Shown here piece by piece: positions 10,001 to 21,234 of a DNA stretch of 64,000 nt; position 1 is the first letter of the stretch, and each line of letters opens with the position of its first letter. The notes beneath the pieces were generated by a model. That model saw nothing but the letters and a program-made list of their open reading frames with translations, had not been told where the DNA came from and searched no databases. The DNA comes from Corallium rubrum (Eukaryota > Cnidaria > Anthozoa > Scleralcyonacea > Coralliidae), in NCBI GenBank assembly GCA_964035015.1, contig OZ035998.1:14153458-14217457 (forward strand), in the 5' to 3' direction. The position numbers were made by a program, and so were the translations under genes.

Positions 10001-13000
10001 TGAAGCTACTGTAGTCCAAAATAAGCCCGCAGCTTATTCAAGAATTGACCATTTGTACGAGCTGTTCGCAACTAATTTAAGCTGCGACTTATTTTGCCCC
10101 GTCTAAAAGGCCCTATTGCTATTTGTTGACAGTTAGATCAAACGTCTGAGATCAAACGCGTTGAGAGATTTGATTGGCTCTCGCAAAACTTCGGATACCC
10201 AAAACTTCGAATTAGCCATTCAGATTTGTCAAAAACAAAGATCACGTGATCCGTCTGCAGCAGACCGATAGAACATCTTAGCCGATCCAAATACAATCAG
10301 ACAAACTTATAACTGAGTTAAACATCAATCATCTGCATGGTCATGAACTTAATTCGCTGAAATTAATTTGACCCATGTGAAGTACGTCGTTTGATATCCT
10401 GGCTTAAGATAGACTCATTATTTAGAAGACTGTTAAATAGATGCTTTCAGTTGTTCTCTCAGTACTCAAAGGATAGTTCACGATCGTTCGTATCTTCTCA
10501 CGCATCACATCCACTTACATGTATTTTGCACAATTTCTGACACACTCAAACTCAGTAATACGGTACGCATGCGTTTTCCGTCTTTTTCACTGTAACCCTC
10601 GCAACAGTTGTCTGTGGCTTTTCTAAAAGTTAGTAGGTTCAGTTAGGCCAAGGAAGTGAACCCGGCCTTAGATAAGCATTTTGCTTTTGGTACAAACCTC
10701 CGGAATAAATATATATATATTTAAAAAAAAGAGAACTATAGGTTGTAAATTCGAGCCACTTTTTCCAAAATGCTAGTTCCTTGACATCATAGTCAATCGA
10801 GATATGGTCTGGAAACTCGGCAAACTTCAAAGCGCCTATAATGAGCTGTGATTTTATGTTGAACCGTACCTTACACCGTGCACATCCTTTGTTTTAGGTT
10901 TATCAATATTTAAATAGCACGGTTGAGTGATTGAACTGAAACGTTGCTATTGGACAATTCGTTCATTATACTAAAATACAATGTGTTCAGTGACCGTGCA
11001 CAAAAATGCATAAAGGCGAACAAAAAGATCGATAGACCTGAAAGACTTTAGCTGAGTTTCCAGACCATATTTCGATTGACTATGTTGACATGCACGAACG
11101 AGATGGCACTGTCTGCATGTCAGGATGGTCCGTACCTTCTACGATATCAGCTTCATCGGCGTCCTCTCAAACGGCCTTTTCCCCCTTTGATTAACTGTGA
11201 CAGAATCTTTAAGAGTTTAAATACAATTGGTATACGATAAACGGTGTGGTAGTGGTTATCACAATCTTTTCCATTTTTTCGGCTTTTTGAAAGTCGCCGT
11301 GAACACTGCATGAAAGCACTCTGCATGCATGTTCCTCGGGAAATTTGGAAATTTCTGGTTTTACAATCTTTTAAGACCTTATAGACAAGACCTTTTAAGA
11401 TATTTAATATTACGAGTAGTAAACCTTGTTACCATTATTCATCTATTTCAGCACTCCCAGCGGAAACACACTGAGTGCAGCTGAACATACTTGTGCTATG
11501 ATGGCATCAATGGCAAGGTTAGATGTTTTTCTAGTATAATTGTTTTGTAGCTTTAGCCATGGTGGAATTCATATTACTTATTTATTGATATGCGGATACA
11601 ACATGTGGATTAAATTCAATTTAATCTATACATGGGGTATCCGCAAATAAATAAATAATGTTTTTCTATTGTTTGAAATGCTTATGATCAGCTGCTTTCA
11701 TTTAATCACTTTTTTTTGGATCGTGGAGTCGTTAGACTGGGATACACTTATTCTTTAGGTAGATTACACTTGCATCAGTACAAGTATTCTTTAGATAACA
11801 TTTACTGCAAGTTAAGGGGGGTTTTATTCATTTTGTGATAAAAATTTAGTGCTATTTGGAATCTGTGTGTCCGTGGTGTCCTCTTCTTTCTCCAATTCTA
11901 ACTTGTCTCATTTACTAATTTATTAAATGTACTTCTCAAATTCATGAATAATTCATGAGCTAATTAGCCAATCAAAAACACGTATTTTGTCACGTGCGTG
12001 AGTTGCGAAACCACGGTAATAAACGAAAAATTGAATTAATAATTAGGAAATTAGATAATAAACGCTTTAAACAATAAAAAGCGTACATTACAACATTTCT
12101 AAATTATAAAAACAGTCAAAACAAAGAAAACTGTATTATTACCACAATTCTAAATTCTAAATGCAAAACTAAACACAGAAACCAATTAAGTTAGGTTACA
12201 TAATAGCACGCCATCTAATTAGGGAATTCTACAACAATAGACTATTGTCAACTGAGAAGTTATTTCATAAACTCGTGGCTCGCGTTTTACCAGGGTTTCC
12301 AAACACTTGAGAACAATTGAATTCACTCATCTGTTCACCGCGCGATTTTCATAATTGTTCTCTCGAGTTTGTAAAACACTCAAGACAACAAAAACCACTC
12401 GGCCGTACCGGCGTCGTGTTTTCACTGCCTTTCGTGTTTTACAAACTCTCGAGAACAATTATAAAAATCGCTTGGTGAACAGCCTCGTGAATTCAATTGT
12501 TCTCGCGTGTTTGGAAACCCTGGTAAAACACTCGCACTCGTTTATGAAATATTACAAATCAACGTGATGAACAATTAGAGGAAGTTTTGATAACGAAATA
12601 CTGACGTTTCAAGCAGAGCCCTTCATCAGAGTACAATGTTTAAAACCACTTTTTTTTTATCACTGGCTCAGCTTGGAACGTCAGGAACTTATTTCGTTCT
12701 AAAAATTAATCTCGGCAGTTTACGATCATTTCACTTTGCTCTATCTAAAACACTCCCTATACGCTCTACTCCACTTTTAGTTACAGTAATGAACTGCGAA
12801 CGATAGTCAATTTGCATGAAAATTATTCTAATGAAGGAAAATTAGCCGATATAATGTAATACTGCAGAATGAAGAATGAAATGAGTGTGACATTTTAGGA
12901 ATATACCACAGGCAGCAGCATCCATGAGAGAAGGGAAATGGGATCGAAAGAAGGTACAGTACATGCAAGTGCATTAATTTATCTGAAGTCAAAGTTTAAC

Positions 13001-16000
13001 ATTACATCCTTAAATTTCAATTGATGGTACCGAAAAAGATGGCGGCGGTACATTTAACCATAATAGTGCTTTGCGACGTCAAATCAGCTCAAATAACAAC
13101 TAAACATTTTTTATCATGCTAACATGGATTAAATAAGCAAGAACTTCGTTCTTACCAAAGTTTATCCTTTTAAAACTCTATATCTTCCGATTATTCTGCA
13201 AGAAACAATATTTAATGTACACAAAGGATTGTGTGGTGAAATGTGCAAGACGCCATCTTTTTCGGTACGATCAATTAATTAAATTAATATTAACTTGATG
13301 TGCATTTATTATATAGATGCGAGTGTTTTATTAGAAAATATACAGTGTCGTATTTTCCATATCCTCACTAGTGAAGATATCGATGATGTCATTAAGAATT
13401 TTACCTCTTTTTGCATTGAATCTATATAATAATCTATATAATAAAAAGAAAATTACACGCTGGCTTGAAGATATGAATTTTATCTTCTCGTGGTAAAAAC
13501 GATATTTTACTGATTCGCTACACTCATTCATAAATTTTTTTTTCACTACTTGAAGATAAAATCCATATCTTCGCACTACCGTGTAATATCCTATATTTTT
13601 TTCATGTATTTCTTTGTGTTCAGTTCATGGGAAACGAATTATTTGGCAAAACGTTAGGCATTGTCGGCCTGGGGAGAATTGGCTTGGAAGTAGCCACTAG
13701 GATGCAATCATTTGGGATGAAGGTGAGTTTTTATTTTGGACCAACTAGACTGAGCGAGTTCAGGGCCGTCGAGAGCCAGGATGGGCCCTGGGTCAGACGT
13801 TGGAGCCGGGCACCACACCAAAATCAATGTAAGTTGTAAAATTAATACTCTTTGCCAGAGGCCTGAAAGTTTTACTGTCTTAGGTCTATTTATATACAGC
13901 AATAATAAATTTATTGGACCAAAATGTTACGAGCCCCTATTTGCCTCGGGGTAATTACCCAGCTTAACCCCCCCCCCCTCCCCCCTGTCGACGCTTCTTA
14001 GCGAATTTGTACAAGACGAAAGAATCAAACAAACTGGGAAGAATTCTTGGTTTTCATTTGACGTCACGGCGGCCATATTGGTACACAGAAACAATGAAAT
14101 TGCGGCCATATTGGTGCACAATCTTTATCCTATGGGAATGTAGGATCAAACAATTCGTATTGTTTCACCAACCGCAACGGGCCACCGATCTCGTGAGTGA
14201 AAACGATCCATACACCTTTTGTATTTATTGTCAAATAAAAAATTATTAAATTGTAATATTTCTATTATTAAAACCTACAGTAGTTCACCTACTTTGACAT
14301 GACTTCAGTCCACTTTGGATTATTCAAGAAGAATATCTGGAATATTTCACAATAGTTTGATACATGGAGTCAAAATGCTTTAAAATATACTAACTTTCAC
14401 AAGTTTTGCTTAACCAAACTGAAGGATTACATTGAATACAGAAAGGTTTTCAACCATGTGCTGTAGCGCTCAAGGAACTGAATTTGAAAATGTTAGCCGG
14501 CCTATACGCTTTCACATTTGAATGCCCAGAGCTTCTGCCACTCCGCCCAGTTCGGTGACAGTCTCTAACTTTCTTGTTTTGTTGACATTTCATTAGACTG
14601 TGGGCTACGATCCTCTTGTATCTGCGGAAAAAGCAGCTGAATTTAACATTGAATGGCTCGAGCTTGATAAACTATGGCCTCTTGTCGACTACATTACAGT
14701 ACACACTCCACTTATCCCTCAGACCAAAGGTATACAACATTCACTGTATTCACTGTATATTTACTGTACCCCTCGAAAGTCTAATGAATGTCCAGGGTAG
14801 GAATTGCTCAGTGGGAATTTTCAAACTGCCCCTTCTATTTGTTGTTTCTACTGACTGTATTTCCTTTGCCTAGCTCTGACGAGATTATGTTGCTTTTTAT
14901 GTTTTAGTTTCTGCTTTTACCAATTTTGCAATGAGTCTATTTAGATCTTGTCGCGAAGGATTTTATCAAGATAAATTTAGTGACTACACGCTATGCAATC
15001 ACTTTTTTAGTTGAGATTTTTACATCTGGGTAAACCGCAATGCATTGTGAATTCAAGATAGCGCCGTTAACGGGGGTGGGCCGTGGTAGTCGTATACCTC
15101 AATCATATAACAACTCTCGCGCAGTACAAACGTTTTCTAACCAGTTTTCATCGAGACTGTCATTCTTGTTTGAGCATGGCTAAACCAATTGATCGCATAA
15201 TGTAAATATAAATATTTTAATCATACGTACTGTAATGTACTGTAACTATTACATTCTATGATTATATACATTTATGTTAGGTTTATTAAATGATAAGAGC
15301 TTTGATATGTGCAAGAAAGGTGTTCGTGTTGTGAATTGTGCTCGTGGAGGAATCATAGATGAAGAAGCATTACTGAGAGCTCTAGAACGTGGGCAGTGTG
15401 GAGGAGCTGCTCTGGATGTTTTTGTAACAGAACCACCTACAGGTAACCTAAACTTCAAAAACTCATTAATAATTCATGAGGAAAACACAAAAGAAAATCA
15501 TGACCGTATCGTGTCTTTATATGTGATAAAGATACCTCCTGATTTACATAAACTTTAGCTTTGATTTTCTCGGCTTAGACAAAGTTATTTTTCAAACTTA
15601 CTACGCCAATGAACTTACCAAGTGGTTAGTTTTTGAAGCCGTTCAATAAACTCGCAGTTCGTGTTTTATCAGATATAAAAACACTCGGCTTCGCCCCGTG
15701 TTTTTATATCTGATAAAGCACTCCTGCTCGTTTATTAAACAGTACTTAAAAAGCAATGCCGTTGTAACAAAAACGTAAAAATAGGAAAGTTGAATTAAGG
15801 TGGTGATTGATTAGGATCTCACTATGGTTTTGAAACTCGCATAAACTAAATGTACGAAGAATAATTGGTTTAGTTTAGATGTAAACAAATCCTAACGTTC
15901 ATTAAAATCTCCTTTTGCGGCCGAGGAAAGAATTTCGTGTCACGAGTCAGCCCATATTAGCTGGTTAATGTAAACTGTGCACCAAAGCACTCTACTCACA

Positions 16001-19000
16001 TGAGTCCCAAACTCGGACAGTCATCCAAGTATTAGCGCAGTCTAACCGAGCTTAACTACGGTCTTTAGCGCTGAGAGACAGCGTTCTAACAGCAAACGCC
16101 ACTCGTGCTTTTCCGTATTGAGATCTAACACATTTGTTCATGATTGTAGCTTCTGTATATACAGTAGGTGACAGCTAGTGGGCCAGTAGTGGCGCAACTA
16201 CAGGGTGGGAAGGGTGGTTCACCCAACACCGCTGCCAAACGTTTGCGCATGCGTGAATTCGCTCAGTAAACATTGCAGGAGACGTAGGAACTAGCCGTGG
16301 CGACAACGACCAGACAATGAAGACTAAGTAAGACTCGACTATTCATTTGTGTTTTAAAAAAAGGTAAAGAAAATTACGAAGGGGTAAATTCAGAATATGT
16401 TACAATATTAACAAAGAAGCCATGTACAAATTACCTGCCTTATCTTTTTGGTAGTATGCTTATAATTTTAACTTTTGCCAATAATAAATAATTTTAACCA
16501 AATATTTCAGTGTTTTCCCGCTCTTTTTCCGAGGCCGAGCTCGGACGTCGCACATGCGCAAAACGTTTGACAGCGGTGTTGGTTAACCCCGAGTATTCTG
16601 TGACGTTATTTATTATTATCATGTCATGCCGGCATGATTTTGCTCGAAAACGTTTCAAACCATTTTCAGACTTCTGGACAAGTCTCCGACATCAATTTAC
16701 AGAAAATTCGAATTGTGATATTTAGGCAATAGTTACAGACATCACACTGGCACTAACACCAAGTTGGACTTGATCTTTATTCTGTGGCTTGGATAACCGC
16801 TTCGCGGATCATTTCAGTATAGCTGGACTACTTCCAAAGTGGTGACTCCCGAAGTAATGTATTCCACAGGCCCCCATATGATATATAGTTGCGCCACTGG
16901 TTGGTATTGTAAATGTTTTCAGATTCACTATGTTACGTTATTTTGTATGTGTATATATGTATAGGTGTCTCTAGTCAAGTGGTACAACATCCCAAGGTAG
17001 TTAGCTGCCCTCATCTTGGTGCCAGTACAGTTGAAGCTCAAAAGCGAGTTGCAAAAGAAATAGCAGAACAAATATTGAGCGCCACGAGAGGAGAATCTTT
17101 ATTTGGTGCGGTAAGTAAAAACGACCACTGCAGAAAGGATGGTGGAATGTACATTTTACTATCATCATTTGCGCACAAGAAACCACTATCTTGAAACAAC
17201 TCCCAAAAAAACAGAGTTGCAAGGACACCAAAATTTCTGTGAAATAGTTACTACTAATTGACTTCGCTTGTTCGGACTGTACTAGTAAAATATCGGGCAA
17301 GAACATTCCACGCAAGTAGTGTTCGCCTGTGGAATTCCACTGATATGAAATTAAGAACAGCGAGTTCTCTCGAAACCTTTAAAAATCTACTACATAATGA
17401 CTGACTTATGAGTAATAATGAATTTAAAGAACACTTTGACATTGTTAAAACGTATTAGTCATATTTTGTAAATTATAATTTAGACAGTTTAAGGGCCGCA
17501 ATGAAAACTACTGGTTTACCAGTAATTGTGTTTATACCCTATTAAAAAGTTTATATAAGTTTATATAAGTTTATATAAGTGATACTGTTTAGCCTAATTT
17601 TCTGATACAAGGGAACTTATAATACAAATTTATTCTACTTTATTTTACTTTTATCAGCTTCAACTCGTCGGATGAAATTAGGCAAATTTTACTATTCCAT
17701 ACCTATAAAAAAACCTTATTATTAATTGTAATAATTCATAAGGAAAATTCAAAAGAAATTAAAGTTTAATCAGTGTCTTTATATGTGATAAAAGATACCT
17801 CCTGATTTGCAGAAACTTTAGCTTTGATTTTCTCGGCTTATAGACAACGTTATTTCTCAAACTTACTACGCCAATAAACTTACCAAGTGGTTCGTTTTTT
17901 AACTCGCAGTTCGTGTTTTATCAGATATAAAAACACTCGGCTTCGCCTCGTGCCTTTATATTTGATAAAACACTCCTGCTCGTTTATTAAACAGTACTTA
18001 ATGATTTTAGCTGTACACACACGTATTATATACATGTTCTGTTTTGTTGTTTTTTTCTTTACCAGATCAATGCGTCATCGTTAGGAAATGTTTTAAAACC
18101 AGAGGCTGGTCCTTGGCTTGATCTCAGTGAGAAGATTGCTAAAGTTGGTTCAACGTTTTGTCGTTATAAGAAAATAGTTAAAACGAGTATTACAACATAC
18201 GGCACAAGTCTTGAAAACGTGTGTGTCGTCCCCAGTGTACTCATAGGATTGATACCAAGTCAGACCGCAAATCAACTCAACTTGATCAATGCTGAATACT
18301 TTGCAAATGAGATGGGACTAAAGGTACGGTTACCGTGATAATCTTTCTCTGTGTAAACATAGTAGATGTGTGACCTACTTCACACGTTGATGATATCGCT
18401 TTGGGTATTCGAGTACGTGATATATTTAAAACATAACATGTAGGACATCGAAAGTCGTATCGCCCCGCTTTTCAACACGCGTCTCGGTGTTTTCATATCA
18501 GATGATAAACGGCTTCTCGTGTATGATATATTACGTATATATCAACGAAATCGAAGCTCATAATCTAAATAACCGATTTCCAGCTTAAAAACGTCACGTT
18601 ATTATAACAATAGAGTTGATGTTCGCGGGCATAAATATGTTTTTCACCCGACTCAGACTCATGCATGTATTTCATTGCAACAAATATTTACATGACTCAT
18701 AACTTACATGTAACTTGGCGGAAAAACGCGACATTTGTCGTCAAAACAATCTTTGCTCCAAAAGATTGGTAAGTTAACTGTCAAGTATTGACAAGAAAAG
18801 TTTACAATTCTGTAAACAACAATAGGCTCAGATCAGCGGGCTAAAATATATTTTAGGCCGCTGAATTCTCCATTTTAGCCCGCAAAATACCACAGTGCCC
18901 GATAAAATTATTACAATTTTTATGGTTGTTTTTGCTTTGATTCATTTAATGGCAAATAAAGATGACAGTTTTATATAAAATAGTATTCTTTCTGACGTCA

Positions 19001-19502
19001 ATAAGTTTTATCAGGTATAAAACCACCGTATGATATGATACTGATTTCCTTTGTGTTTTTTCATGAATAATTAATGATTTTTTAAGACAATAATTTGTTC
19101 CACGTCCGTTTTTAGGTTGAGAACAAACACGTGGACACGTTTCCTGGGTGTCATTGTGACTCGGCAGTTTCTGTAATGTTGGATTGTTCTGATGAGACAA
19201 GCATCCACGTGACCGGAACCGTTCTGGGGTCTACTCTTCCCGCCCTTCTTCAAGTCGATCATTCGCTTTTTACCTCTCCGGTAATCTTGAGAGATAAGCT
19301 TTACTTCTTTAAAACCAACACCAATCCTTCAAAAATGGTTGGAAAAATTATCGGACAATTAACAGCAGAAAATGTCCATGTGGCGGCGTTGCATTCTACT
19401 TGGAATGGTGGTCAGGGTTTTGGCGTAATAAAATTAGATGGCGATATTAATGAAAGCACCAAGGCGTTTGATGTTAACGGGATATCGCAAGTATCTTTCT
19501 AG
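7002..19502 (+). CDS. PHGDH: D-3-phosphoglycerate dehydrogenase (complete, 10 exons)
   Basis: Coding exons: 7002-7142, 8947-9098, 11452-11517, 12899-12953, 13624-13722, 14597-14729, 15281-15442, 16965-17110, 18066-18323, 19116-19502. All junctions are GT-AG and keep one frame, giving 532 residues against 533 in the human protein. The enzyme oxidises 3-phosphoglycerate with NAD+ to 3-phosphohydroxypyruvate, the first step of cytosolic serine synthesis. Visible marks are the MAFQ start with good Kozak context, IVRSATKV near 54-61, [10 protein letters not shown], the NAD-binding motif GLGRIG near 153-158, the catalytic Arg in VNCARGG (about 237), Glu in TEPP (about 266) and His in CPHLGAST (about 286). 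The long C-terminal part (exons 9-10) corresponds to the extra domains of type I animal enzymes. No frameshift or missing catalytic residue was seen. Introns are full of repeats, two ending within 100 bases of an exon. Confidence 0.96.
7395..7536. repeat. fold-back element
   Basis: Inverted arms around AATACATG and GGAAATATGAAATTTATTT on the left match AAATAAATTTCATATTTCC and CATGTATT on the right. It lies in PHGDH intron 1. Confidence 0.65.
7611..7853. repeat. MITE with GAGGCCCTGTTAGGG termini
   Basis: GAGGCCCTGTTAGGG on the left and its reverse complement on the right bound 243 bases of non-coding sequence. AATAAT abuts both ends (7605-7610, 7854-7859), a possible target duplication. Confidence 0.7.
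7882..7979. repeat. tandem duplication of a ~45-bp unit
   Basis: CACATGTGAGATTATCAT, then TTTATTATGCACC and TATCAATGTTAGT, occurs twice in succession, with a further partial unit just before it. Confidence 0.8.
8640..8760. repeat. fragment of the hAT-like family seen at 9211-9942
   Basis: CCTCAAAATGCAGGAAATG, AAATTCAAAATTTTC and GTTGATCGCACCTTCAG recur at 9345-9450, 9785-9870 and 46110-46210. It lies 190 bases before PHGDH exon 2. Confidence 0.6.
9211..9942. mobile_element. non-autonomous hAT element with near-perfect 8-bp target duplication
   Basis: CAGTGGCGCAACTA at the left and TAGTTGCGCCACTG at the right form the terminal inverted repeats. The flanking octamers are TAGTCAAG (9203-9210) and AAGTCAAG (9943-9950), seven of eight identical. 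The interior contains two copies of the CTCAAARTGCAG module and no intact transposase. It lies in PHGDH intron 2. Confidence 0.8.
10780..11092. repeat. inverted repeat, ~45-bp arms
   Basis: TTGACATCATAGTCAATCGA with ATATGGTCTGGAAACTC on the left pairs with GAGTTTCCAGACCATAT and TCGATTGACTATG on the right. PHGDH intron 2; elsewhere in this intron (9950-11450) I see only unclassified AT-rich sequence. Confidence 0.65.
11573..11659. repeat. short fold-back element
   Basis: ATTACTTATTTATTGATATG and GCGGATAC on the left pair imperfectly with GTATCCGC and AAATAAATAAATAAT on the right; a central AATTCAATTTAAT adds symmetry. Confidence 0.6.
12261..12551. repeat. fold-back MITE with GTTTTACCAGGGTTTCC arms
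   Basis: The left arm (TATTTCATAAACTCG, GTTTTACCAGGGTTTCC, GAGAACAATTGAATTCAC) is mirrored by the right arm ending TTTATGAAATA. An inner pair TTCATAATTGTTCTCTCGAG/CTCGAGAACAATTATAA extends the hairpin. Similar architecture recurs at 43950-44085, 15650-15750 and 17885-17995. Confidence 0.75.
12602..12631 (-). repeat. CTGATGA...GAAACGTCAG dispersed motif
   Basis: On the minus strand it reads CTGATGA, a 12-base GC-rich segment, GAAACGTCAG. This is the same layout as the copies at 5779-5815 and 49071-49110. Confidence 0.5.
13027..13268. repeat. MITE with 18-bp perfect terminal inverted repeats
   Basis: GTACCGAAAAAGATGGCG opens it and its exact reverse complement closes it (242 bases). TA occurs inside each terminal GTAC, so a TA target duplication as in Tc1/mariner relatives is possible. 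A truncated copy lies at 1927-2190. Confidence 0.8.
13761..13990. repeat. GC-rich dispersed repeat, second copy
   Basis: It shares CAGGGCCGTCGAGAGCCAG, GGGCCCTGGGTCA and the GGGGTAATTACCC plus poly-C end with 530-710. It begins about 40 bases after the donor of PHGDH exon 5. From 14000 to 14596 I see a duplicated GCGGCCATATTGGT segment and otherwise nothing recognisable. Confidence 0.55.
15445..15755 (+). repeat. dispersed family A, copy 1 (with hairpin tail)
   Basis: ACTCATTAATAATTCATGAG, GTCTTTATATGTGATAAA, ATACCTCCTGATTT and TAGCTTTGATTTTCTCGGCT recur at 17725-17998. Reverse-orientation partial copies occur at 18940-19090, 39965-40100 and 52420-52690. The tail is a hairpin, GTTTTATCAGATATAAAAAC then its complement around GGCTTCGCC. 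It begins within about 10 bases of the donor of PHGDH exon 7. Confidence 0.75.
15800..15980. repeat. dispersed family B, uninterrupted copy
   Basis: TTAGGATCTCACTATGGTTT, AGAATAATTGGTTTAGTTTA, CTCCTTTTGCGGCCGAGGAA and CACGAGTCAGCC match 48045-48195. Here the segment continues into TAATGTAAAC without the hAT insertion present at 48217. Confidence 0.65.
16187..16899. mobile_element. hAT-like non-autonomous element with nested MITE
   Basis: TAGTGGCGCAACTAC at the left and TAGTTGCGCCACTG at the right match the termini of the element at 9211-9942. Its flanks show no convincing duplication. Within it, 16226-16582 has its own inverted ends (ACACCGCTGCCAAACG and CGTTTGACAGCGGTGTT, continuing to GCGCATGCG), suggesting a second element inserted inside. 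It ends 65 bases before PHGDH exon 8. Confidence 0.65.
17725..17998 (+). repeat. dispersed family A, copy 2
   Basis: Same order of blocks as 15445-15755, including the hairpin built on CAGATATAAAAACACTCGGC. It ends about 70 bases before PHGDH exon 9. Confidence 0.7.
18940..19090 (-). repeat. dispersed family A, reverse partial copy
   Basis: CTGACGTCAATAAGTTTTAT, CAGGTATAAAACCACCGTAT and GATTTCCTTTGTGTTTT are shared with 52570-52660 and 40030-40090. It ends 25 bases before the acceptor of PHGDH exon 10. Confidence 0.65.
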
Positions 19503-19566
19503 GTTTATTTTCTATTAATTTTTCTGATCTTTGACTTCAATTTAGATCGATGTATATGTCGTACTT

Positions 19567-19572
19567 AATAAA
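19567..19572 (+). terminator. polyadenylation signal of PHGDH
   Basis: AATAAA lies 65 bases after the PHGDH stop codon. Confidence 0.7.
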
Positions 19573-19677
19573 GAGTTTTCAATTTTGCAAAACTTTGTTT
19601 ATTTCTTAGTTGGTGCGCGGTAAGCGGTTTTATTTCCACGACACGATGTTTCCCTACGATCGCGAGCGAATTGTAAT

Positions 19678-19838
19678 AACTACTTATTGACCAAGTGTGA
19701 GGTCTGTACTAGTGAAATATCGGACTGATGTTTTTTTAGTACGGATCGAGACGAGCGCATCGAGTTGAGGTCTGTGCAAAAAACAGAGGTCCGATATTTC
19801 ACTAGTACAGACCGAACAAGCGAGGTCAATAAGTAGTT
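19678..19838. repeat. fold-back element with GTACTAGTGAAATATCGGAC arms
   Basis: AACTACTTATTGACC and GGTCTGTACTAGTGAAATAT on the left are mirrored on the right. Related fragments occur near 17265, 25140, 52740-52830 and 58540-58620. It lies in the PHGDH 3' intergenic region. Confidence 0.7.
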
Positions 19839-20264
19839 TATTATATGGCTATAAATGTTGTGAACGTTCTGTGAAAACTCGACCCAACTTTCTTGCGAAC
19901 TAAATGAAAATGGCAGACATTTTCCCATTTTTAAAGTACTTTCCGTTGAGCTAGCATCCTGAACTTTCTACCCCAAATAGTATTTTTCAATTGCTTTTGT
20001 TTGACATATTGCTCAAGATCGTAAAAAATCATCTGAAATTCTAATACTTGTGAGAAGTAAATGTTATATTATTACGAACAACGTTACGAACGTTTTGGAC
20101 ATTTTAAAAACTTTCACAAAACGTGGAAACTCGAACTATACATCAAATGAAAGCTTATACAATTTCTAACAACATACCAGCACGATATATTTCAACAATG
20201 AGTAGTTCTGAAATTATAATCCATCTTGTTGCATATACATGACAGCCATTTTGTTTATAAAACT

Positions 20265-20445
20265 TCCGCTCTGAGCGGGCGGATCGAAACCGGACTACCC
20301 GGAGGAAATCTGTTAAACTGGAAGCACTCTTCTGGCATGCGACGGAAATGAAATTTTTATCTCATGACTATATAGAGCAAAAACCAGACCCAGCTCGCAG
20401 TGGTGAAAGGCACATGCGCTGACTACTGCAACGGACACCCCAAGC
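20265..20445 (-). repeat. tRNA-derived SINE, degenerate copy
   Basis: ACTACCCGGAGGAAATCTG, AAACTGGAAGCACTCTTCT and GGTGAAAGGCACATGCGCT follow the better preserved copy at 30535-30722. The A/B-box region is damaged. The rest of 19840-21234 is unclassified; 20700-20990 has an ACTTTATTGCA stretch that could be a solo LTR read backwards, but I cannot define its ends. Confidence 0.55.
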
Positions 20446-21039
20446 TCATGATTCGCACGAAACAATTGTATACCACTATACCGGCACAATCATAATCAGT
20501 TGAAACTACCTAGCTCGAAGTTGTCGTACCATGTCTAATAATGCAGCTATCATATCATGTGGCTGTAACACACCTGTGATAACGACAGACTGTTTAGCAG
20601 GTTGTTTTCTACGGACTACAACAGTCCTGTGAACAGCATATTCGTGTACTGATCACTAGTTTCCATGTTCAAATATGATACAAATATGATATTGTAACGT
20701 TCTTCCTATAGTGAGGCTGGTTGTTACAGTGAGGACGTTGAACCGCTCAAGCTGAGATAGAAAGATACAACAGCCAGTGTAAAGGCTAAAGGCCAGTGTA
20801 CTTTATTGCACGACGCCTCAACAACAACTTCCGTTTTGCGACAGTGCATTAACAATTTATACAAACATACACGTCAACTTCGTCTATACAATCACGACTA
20901 CAGTACAAGACTACAAACTAAGCACAAGTCCATCGCTAATGTTGCATTTCGAGTGGCTACGCAACTATAGGTCTATTTGTCATAGACAAGTAAAAACGTA
21001 CGTGTTGAATTCAGAGTAGTCTTCTTGCCGTTGCGCGCC

Positions 21040-21130
21040 ATTTACAGGCTGTTTTTCATTGCGTCCGCTTTGCCCGCGCGGGCAAAGGTTTCATTTAAAA
21101 TTGTTAAGTTCGCGCGGGCACAGCGGACAG
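21040..21130. repeat. short GC-rich inverted repeat
   Basis: GTCCGCTTTGCCCGCGCGGG pairs imperfectly with CGCGCGGGCACAGCGGAC across a short AT spacer. It lies just upstream of the two-exon gene at 21235. Confidence 0.5.
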
Positions 21131-21234
21131 TGGACCCAATTAGCTGCATGTGTTTCTTACGTCACAATTGAAATAATTTGTAGACTCTTGTTTCATCATG
21201 CATGCACAATCATCAATTAAGAATTGAATGACCG

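Noticed and set aside
20700-20990. Solo LTR of a retrotransposon
   Set aside because: Only an ACTTTATTGCA-like stretch and a repeated TTGTTACAGTGAGG motif suggest it; no TG...CA ends or target duplication could be placed.
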